A stretch of 64,000 bases of DNA from Paenibacillus albus (GTDB lineage Bacteria; Bacillota; Bacilli; Paenibacillales; Paenibacillaceae): NCBI RefSeq assembly GCF_003952225.1, contig NZ_CP034437.1, forward strand, positions 523,001 to 587,000. The letters run 5' to 3'. The translations under genes and the position numbers were made by a program. The first letter of the stretch is position 1; each line of letters begins with the position of its first letter. This document shows, piece by piece, positions 60,100 to 64,000 of this stretch. Below the pieces are notes generated by a model, which searched no databases, was not told where the DNA came from, and was given only the letters and a program-made list of their open reading frames with translations.

Positions 60100-62952
60100 A
60101 TGCTTAGGGACCTAATACTCAACTTCGCTATTTTGTCGGTCTATTTATTCTTCGTCTCTCCCTTCTTCATTCGCGATGAGCGGAGTGCGAAGCCTACCTG
60201 GAAATACAAACTGACCGTAGGCGCGGTATTCGGCCTTCTGGGCATCATCTTGCTGTTCTTCAGCATCACCTTTAACAGCAACGCGCCGCTTAATATGCGG
60301 GGTATCGCCTTGATGATGGCCTCCTACTTTGGCGGTCCGCTCGGAGCATTCGCGGAGCTTATCGTTGTTTATATCGGACGCTTCCTGAAGGAAGGGTCGA
60401 TCAATCCGCTTCAGATGGCAATCGGCATCTCGGCTGCAATTGGCACCGGTTATCTCTTCGGGCGCTTCAAGCATTACTGGACCAGATGGGTCATCGGCTC
60501 ATTATTTCTTCTTAATTACTACTACTTCGCGTTATGGCTTTCGAATCAAATCACCCTAGAGACCGTCTGGTCATACATCATCAGCCAAGCCTGTTACTCC
60601 CTCTTTATTGCAGCTTTTCTCTATTACTTAATCCATAACCACCACAACAAGAAGCGTATCGCGCAAATGGAGCAAGATATGATCAGTATGCTGCGTATGC
60701 AGCCGGGACTTACGTTTCGCATCCAGCGCAAGCACGGCACTTATTATTACAATCTCGCAGAAGGGCAGCTGCTGAAGCATCTCGGACTTTTGCCGTCCAT
60801 GCTGTTCAATAAATCTTTTGCCGAGACAAGCCTTTTTCAAGATGACTTTGCCGATTTCCTAGACAATAACTATGCCAGATTCTCCAGTGACGAGACCGTC
60901 TCGCTCGAGACGACAATGGCCGGAACCGCCGTACACGTCACCTTGCAGCCTGTCATTCAGAACGGTCAACTAATCGACATTATCGGGAACGCGATCGACA
61001 TTACCAATCTGCAGAAAAGGAAAGAAGCCGATGCCTCCAATCGGGCCAAAAGCCAATTCCTCGCGCAGATGAGCCACGAAATCCGCACACCGATCAACGC
61101 AATCGTGGGACTGAATTATATTTTGCAGCAGTCTCGGCTCGATGATCAGCAGCGAGGCTACATTGATAAGATCATTACAGCAGCGAAGAGTTTGCTTACC
61201 ATCGTTAACGACATTCTGGACTTCTCCAAGATTGAAGCAGGCAAAGTCGTTCTGGAGAAAGTCGAATTCGACCTGTATGAAGTACTGCATAACGTATCGA
61301 ATATGATGAGCTTCAAAGCCAATGAAAAAGGGCTTCGGTTCCACTTCTTCGTACATCCCGATGTGCCGCAAATGCTCGTAGGTGATCCTTTCCGAGTGCT
61401 GCAGATTGTGTTGAACTTGGCTAATAATGCGATCAAGTTTACTTCGCAGGGGCAAATCACGATATCCGTCAACCAGATCGTAGAGAGGGATCAGACGTCG
61501 GTGCTGTCCTTCAACGTTCGCGATACCGGCATTGGAATGAATGAAGAACAGCTTGGCAGCTTATTTAAGGAATTTACACAGGCGGATATGACTACGACGC
61601 GCAAATTCGGAGGAACCGGACTCGGACTGATCATTAGCAAAAATCTTGCAGAGCTCATGGGGGGGAAGATTGAGGTAGAGAGCAAGGATGGCCATGGAAG
61701 CAGCTTCACATTCAAGGCGCCATTCACAATAGCCGCAGCTCCCGCTATGGCTGCACAGGAGGTTAATCCGCAGCTGACGTTCCTGCGCGTGCTTATTATT
61801 TGTGATGACAGCCAGATGCAGCAGGTGCTGCGCAGTCAGCTGGAGCAGTTCCAATTCATCGTCAGCAACGTGAACAATGGGGAAGATGCGCTGCAGAGCA
61901 TTGCCCACGGCGGCATATATGATTTGATCTTCTTGGATTGGAGGCTGGATGGCGCGGATGTGCTCCGGCTAGCCGATACCATCCACGAGACGTTCACGTC
62001 GCCGAGCCAGTCGATCCTATTAATTAGCGCCTACCATGAGTCAGAACTGAAGATGGCGGTACAATCGAATTCCATTGTCAAAGCACTGCTGCATCCGATC
62101 AGCCAGTCTCAGCTTTATGATGAGATCATCACCCTGTTCCGGCCGCATTTCTCAACGAACAGGTCAACGTCCGATTATTCCATTCAGTTCGCCTCGTTGA
62201 AGGACGCCGCCGTCCTGCTCGTTGAGGACAATGAGATCAATCAGCTTGTTGCCAAAGAACTGCTGCGCGAGGTCGGCATCGAAGCCGATGTCGCGAGCAA
62301 TGGCGAAATTGCCGTCCGTTATGCGGCAGAGCGGCGCTATGACGCGATTCTGATGGATCTGCAAATGCCGGTGATGGACGGCTACGAAGCGACCAAGACG
62401 ATTCGCCAATCAGCTAATGGCAAGACGATCCCGATTGTCGCGATGACCGCTGATGCCATGAAGGGCGTAGAAGATCAAGTGCTCTCCGTCGGCATGAACG
62501 GCTACTTAACCAAGCCTTTCGACCCGATTGACCTATACAGCATGCTCCAGCGGCTTTTGAAGCAAACGCGGGAGCAAGCGTCGTCCGCCGCGGCACTGGA
62601 AGCTGCCGCCGCTAAGGCTGAGCCGCATCTCGACCAAGCCTCTGCGATCGCGCGGCTTAGCGGTAATAGCGCCTTGTACCGCCAAATTATCGGGCTATTC
62701 ATTAACAATCACGCGTTCGGGCTTCATCTGGCTCGCGAAGCTTTCGCCGCAGGCGATCTGAAATCGGCGGTGCTGCATGTCCATACGCTGAAGGGCGTCG
62801 CTTCCAACATCGGTGCAGACCAGCTCGCCGCATTAATGGCCAAGCTGCAAGCCGCACTGCAGGCTGGCGATCACGCGGAAGCAAGCATCCTCCAGCTCGA
62901 AGCAGAGTTAGAGCTGCAGGCGGTGCTGCTTGAGGCAAGCTGGATTGAATAA
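60100..62952 (+). CDS. Hybrid histidine kinase: 5TM-Lyt sensor, HisKA, HATPase, two REC, HPt
   Basis: 950 residues. Residues 1-190 have five membrane helices of the LytS/YhcK type; a PAS-like segment (~200-305) follows. HisKA with H326 (MSHEIRTPINAI), HATPase with NLANNAIKF and GTGLGLIISK. REC1 has the phosphoacceptor D613 (LIFLDW) but the conserved Lys is replaced by H665 (LLHP), so it may not work as a normal receiver. REC2 is complete (VEDNEIN, D753 in ILMDLQMPVMDG, LTKPF). HPt has H895 (HTLKG). No separate response regulator is adjacent, so the output partner is elsewhere. EGGAGG-type site GGAGG precedes the ATG. Confidence 0.94.
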   Translation: MLRDLILNFAILSVYLFFVSPFFIRDERSAKPTWKYKLTVGAVFGLLGIILLFFSITFNSNAPLNMRGIALMMASYFGGPLGAFAELIVVYIGRFLKEGSINPLQMAIGISAAIGTGYLFGRFKHYWTRWVIGSLFLLNYYYFALWLSNQITLETVWSYIISQACYSLFIAAFLYYLIHNHHNKKRIAQMEQDMISMLRMQPGLTFRIQRKHGTYYYNLAEGQLLKHLGLLPSMLFNKSFAETSLFQDDFADFLDNNYARFSSDETVSLETTMAGTAVHVTLQPVIQNGQLIDIIGNAIDITNLQKRKEADASNRAKSQFLAQMSHEIRTPINAIVGLNYILQQSRLDDQQRGYIDKIITAAKSLLTIVNDILDFSKIEAGKVVLEKVEFDLYEVLHNVSNMMSFKANEKGLRFHFFVHPDVPQMLVGDPFRVLQIVLNLANNAIKFTSQGQITISVNQIVERDQTSVLSFNVRDTGIGMNEEQLGSLFKEFTQADMTTTRKFGGTGLGLIISKNLAELMGGKIEVESKDGHGSSFTFKAPFTIAAAPAMAAQEVNPQLTFLRVLIICDDSQMQQVLRSQLEQFQFIVSNVNNGEDALQSIAHGGIYDLIFLDWRLDGADVLRLADTIHETFTSPSQSILLISAYHESELKMAVQSNSIVKALLHPISQSQLYDEIITLFRPHFSTNRSTSDYSIQFASLKDAAVLLVEDNEINQLVAKELLREVGIEADVASNGEIAVRYAAERRYDAILMDLQMPVMDGYEATKTIRQSANGKTIPIVAMTADAMKGVEDQVLSVGMNGYLTKPFDPIDLYSMLQRLLKQTREQASSAAALEAAAAKAEPHLDQASAIARLSGNSALYRQIIGLFINNHAFGLHLAREAFAAGDLKSAVLHVHTLKGVASNIGADQLAALMAKLQAALQAGDHAEASILQLEAELELQAVLLEASWIE

Positions 62953-62956
62953 AGAA

Positions 62957-63005
62957 CGCCCTTTCGACTGTCCGTAATGGAGCAATCGAAAGGGCGATTT
63001 TTTAT
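62957..63005. terminator. Terminator after the hybrid kinase
   Basis: CGCCCTTTCGA pairs with TCGAAAGGGCG, then a T-run on the plus strand. It also lies near the 3' end of the convergent GH99-like gene. Confidence 0.88.
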
Positions 63006-63017
63006 TATATAGAGCCT

Positions 63018-64000
63018 CTACTCGGCGCCGCCAAACACGCGTTTAACGGCCTCCAAGTAAGCCATGCCATGCTTCGTATCCGGCTCCAAGTAGCTGCCTT
63101 CGGTCCATTCATTCCAAGCGTTGATCGTGAACGCCTTGAAGCCGTTGATGTCGCGGTCCAGGAAAGCTCTCATCTGCTCGAGCGACTGCCGGAACTGCTC
63201 CGGCGTATTGCCGGCCATCATGCTCATATGCGGATAGCCGAGATTCTCATAGACATCGGACTGCACGGTGCGCGGCGAAGAGTCCCAGCCCATCGTTACA
63301 TTCGGGAGATAAGGCACGCCGTAGGCGGCGCTGAACTTCTCCCAGTCGCCTGCCGACTTCTCCGCAATCTCGGAATAAGGCGTCTCTGGAAATACCGGCA
63401 GCTCCTGATGGTGAATCCACACATACGAGGATACGCTGTCGATACCGAGCGCCGTAATCATCTCTACGGGATTCGAGATGCGCTCCTCGCCGGGAAGAAT
63501 CTGCACGCCCCATACGACTGCATTTAGGTGCAGCTCGCCAAGACCCGCCTCGCGGACGCGAACGCGGAAGTCATCCAGCGCCTCCTTCGTAGCATCGATG
63601 CCGCCCAGTCCTTTGACGAGGCTCATCATTTCATACACCGAGAAGTACAGCTTGCCGTCCACGCGCCAGTAGTTGCTTCGGCCAAAGTATGTACGAATCA
63701 TATGATCCGTCGCCTCCGTGAAAGCCGCGCGGCTGACCGTGCCTTCGGCGAGCACATTGAACGGCTTGCTCCGCTGCGCCGGATGGATATCAATCCAATC
63801 ATGGTTGGCCCACATGAGGGCGAACTTCAAGCGATCGCTGTTCGCTGCCTCGAGAAACCCCTTCTCCAGCGCGCGATCCAGATACGGCCCATCCTCGTAC
63901 CAATACCAGTCGAAGATAAAAGCGTCGATGCCGTGATCAGCCGCCGCATCGATTTTGCGTGCCATTACGGCAGGATTAGCTTCATCCTCATAGCCCCACA
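63018..64000 (-). CDS. GH99-like/WbsX-type glycan enzyme (5' end outside window)
   Basis: The 3' 327 residues of a gene that enters from the right edge: the frame is open to base 64000 (WGYEDEANPAV before the Met at 63965), so that Met is not the true start. AADHGIDAFIFDWYWYEDG, FALMWANHDW, YFGRSNYWRVDGKLYFSVYE and FKAFTINAWNEWTEGSYLEPD match the glycoside-hydrolase-99-like domain (WbsX), found in O-antigen or other surface-glycan loci. Activity of this group is not established. Confidence 0.88.
   Translation of the reverse strand, partial: WGYEDEANPAVMARKIDAAADHGIDAFIFDWYWYEDGPYLDRALEKGFLEAANSDRLKFALMWANHDWIDIHPAQRSKPFNVLAEGTVSRAAFTEATDHMIRTYFGRSNYWRVDGKLYFSVYEMMSLVKGLGGIDATKEALDDFRVRVREAGLGELHLNAVVWGVQILPGEERISNPVEMITALGIDSVSSYVWIHHQELPVFPETPYSEIAEKSAGDWEKFSAAYGVPYLPNVTMGWDSSPRTVQSDVYENLGYPHMSMMAGNTPEQFRQSLEQMRAFLDRDINGFKAFTINAWNEWTEGSYLEPDTKHGMAYLEAVKRVFGGAE

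Overview
The window looks like a chromosomal segment of a spore-forming Paenibacillus/Cohnella-type member of the Bacillota. This rests on the gene set: paired BmrC/BmrD-like ABC exporters, a YerD-like glutamate synthase, OhrR with its typical operator, CcdC, YwbE, a bacterial nitric oxide synthase, TagA/WecG, DUF2642-like and SLH proteins. AGGAGG-type ribosome sites, Spo0A-box-like and sigma-K-like promoter sequences and a moderately high GC content agree. No rRNA, tRNA, CRISPR array, insertion sequence or replication origin was seen.

Layout. 1-5.8 kb: heterodimeric ABC exporter (first subunit cut by the left edge), glutamate-synthase-like protein, YceI. 5.9-17.8 kb: a surface-glycan/repeat-protein island. 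A rightward trio (TPR-like protein, GT2, GT4) converges on a leftward five-gene operon made of two paralogous small-domain proteins (one carrying seven 21-residue repeats) followed by three long GT2-TPR glycosyltransferases. Divergent from that operon are two tandem paralogs ending in a WWE motif, preceded by a sigma-K-like promoter. 18-21.3 kb: OhrR with its own operator, an ankyrin protein, CcdC, YwbE. 21.4-24.2 kb: Fur-box-like promoter with a DUF1450 protein, ferritin, a short Crp/Fnr regulator and flavohemoglobin Hmp, whose promoter carries a TGTGA-N6-TCACA site near -42. 24.3-34 kb: TagA/WecG, a Gly-rich repeat protein, a secreted stalk protein, VOC, GNAT, DEAD-box helicase with an RGG tail, nitric oxide synthase, NamA-like ene-reductase and cupin. 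34.7-42 kb: Tet(M)-like GTPase, phosphodiesterase, GNAT, two cupredoxin surface proteins, ECF sigma and anti-sigma. 42-48.6 kb: nuclease-helicase, holin, XRE-ImmA pair, cold shock protein, MoeB/ThiF, adenosine deaminase. 48.7-55.1 kb: GGDEF-EAL protein, a second diguanylate cyclase, DUF2642-like protein, ArsB-type transporter. 56-64 kb: polar amino acid ABC transporter, Bcr/CflA efflux, hybrid histidine kinase, and a GH99-like gene cut by the right edge.

The most unusual structure is non-coding. Five intergenic stretches (17.8, 20.8, 28.1-28.6, 34.2-34.7 and 55.5-56.1 kb) carry arrays of about 22-25 bp palindromes with GAGAG...CTCTC ends. Their start-to-start distances alternate between about 51 and 61 bp. 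The inner stem pairs differ between elements but stay complementary, and the spacer sequences differ between loci while the spacing is kept. Every array lies just beyond the 3' end of a leftward gene. I know of no named family that fits; the arrangement recalls enterobacterial BIMEs.

Functional themes that link genes are glycosylation of repetitive surface or spore proteins (5.9-17.8 kb), nitric oxide production and detoxification (NOS, Hmp, Crp/Fnr), iron storage, peroxide/electrophile response (OhrR, YceI, ene-reductase) and c-di-GMP signalling with probable Spo0A control. All function calls come from motif and family recognition by eye; no database search was run.
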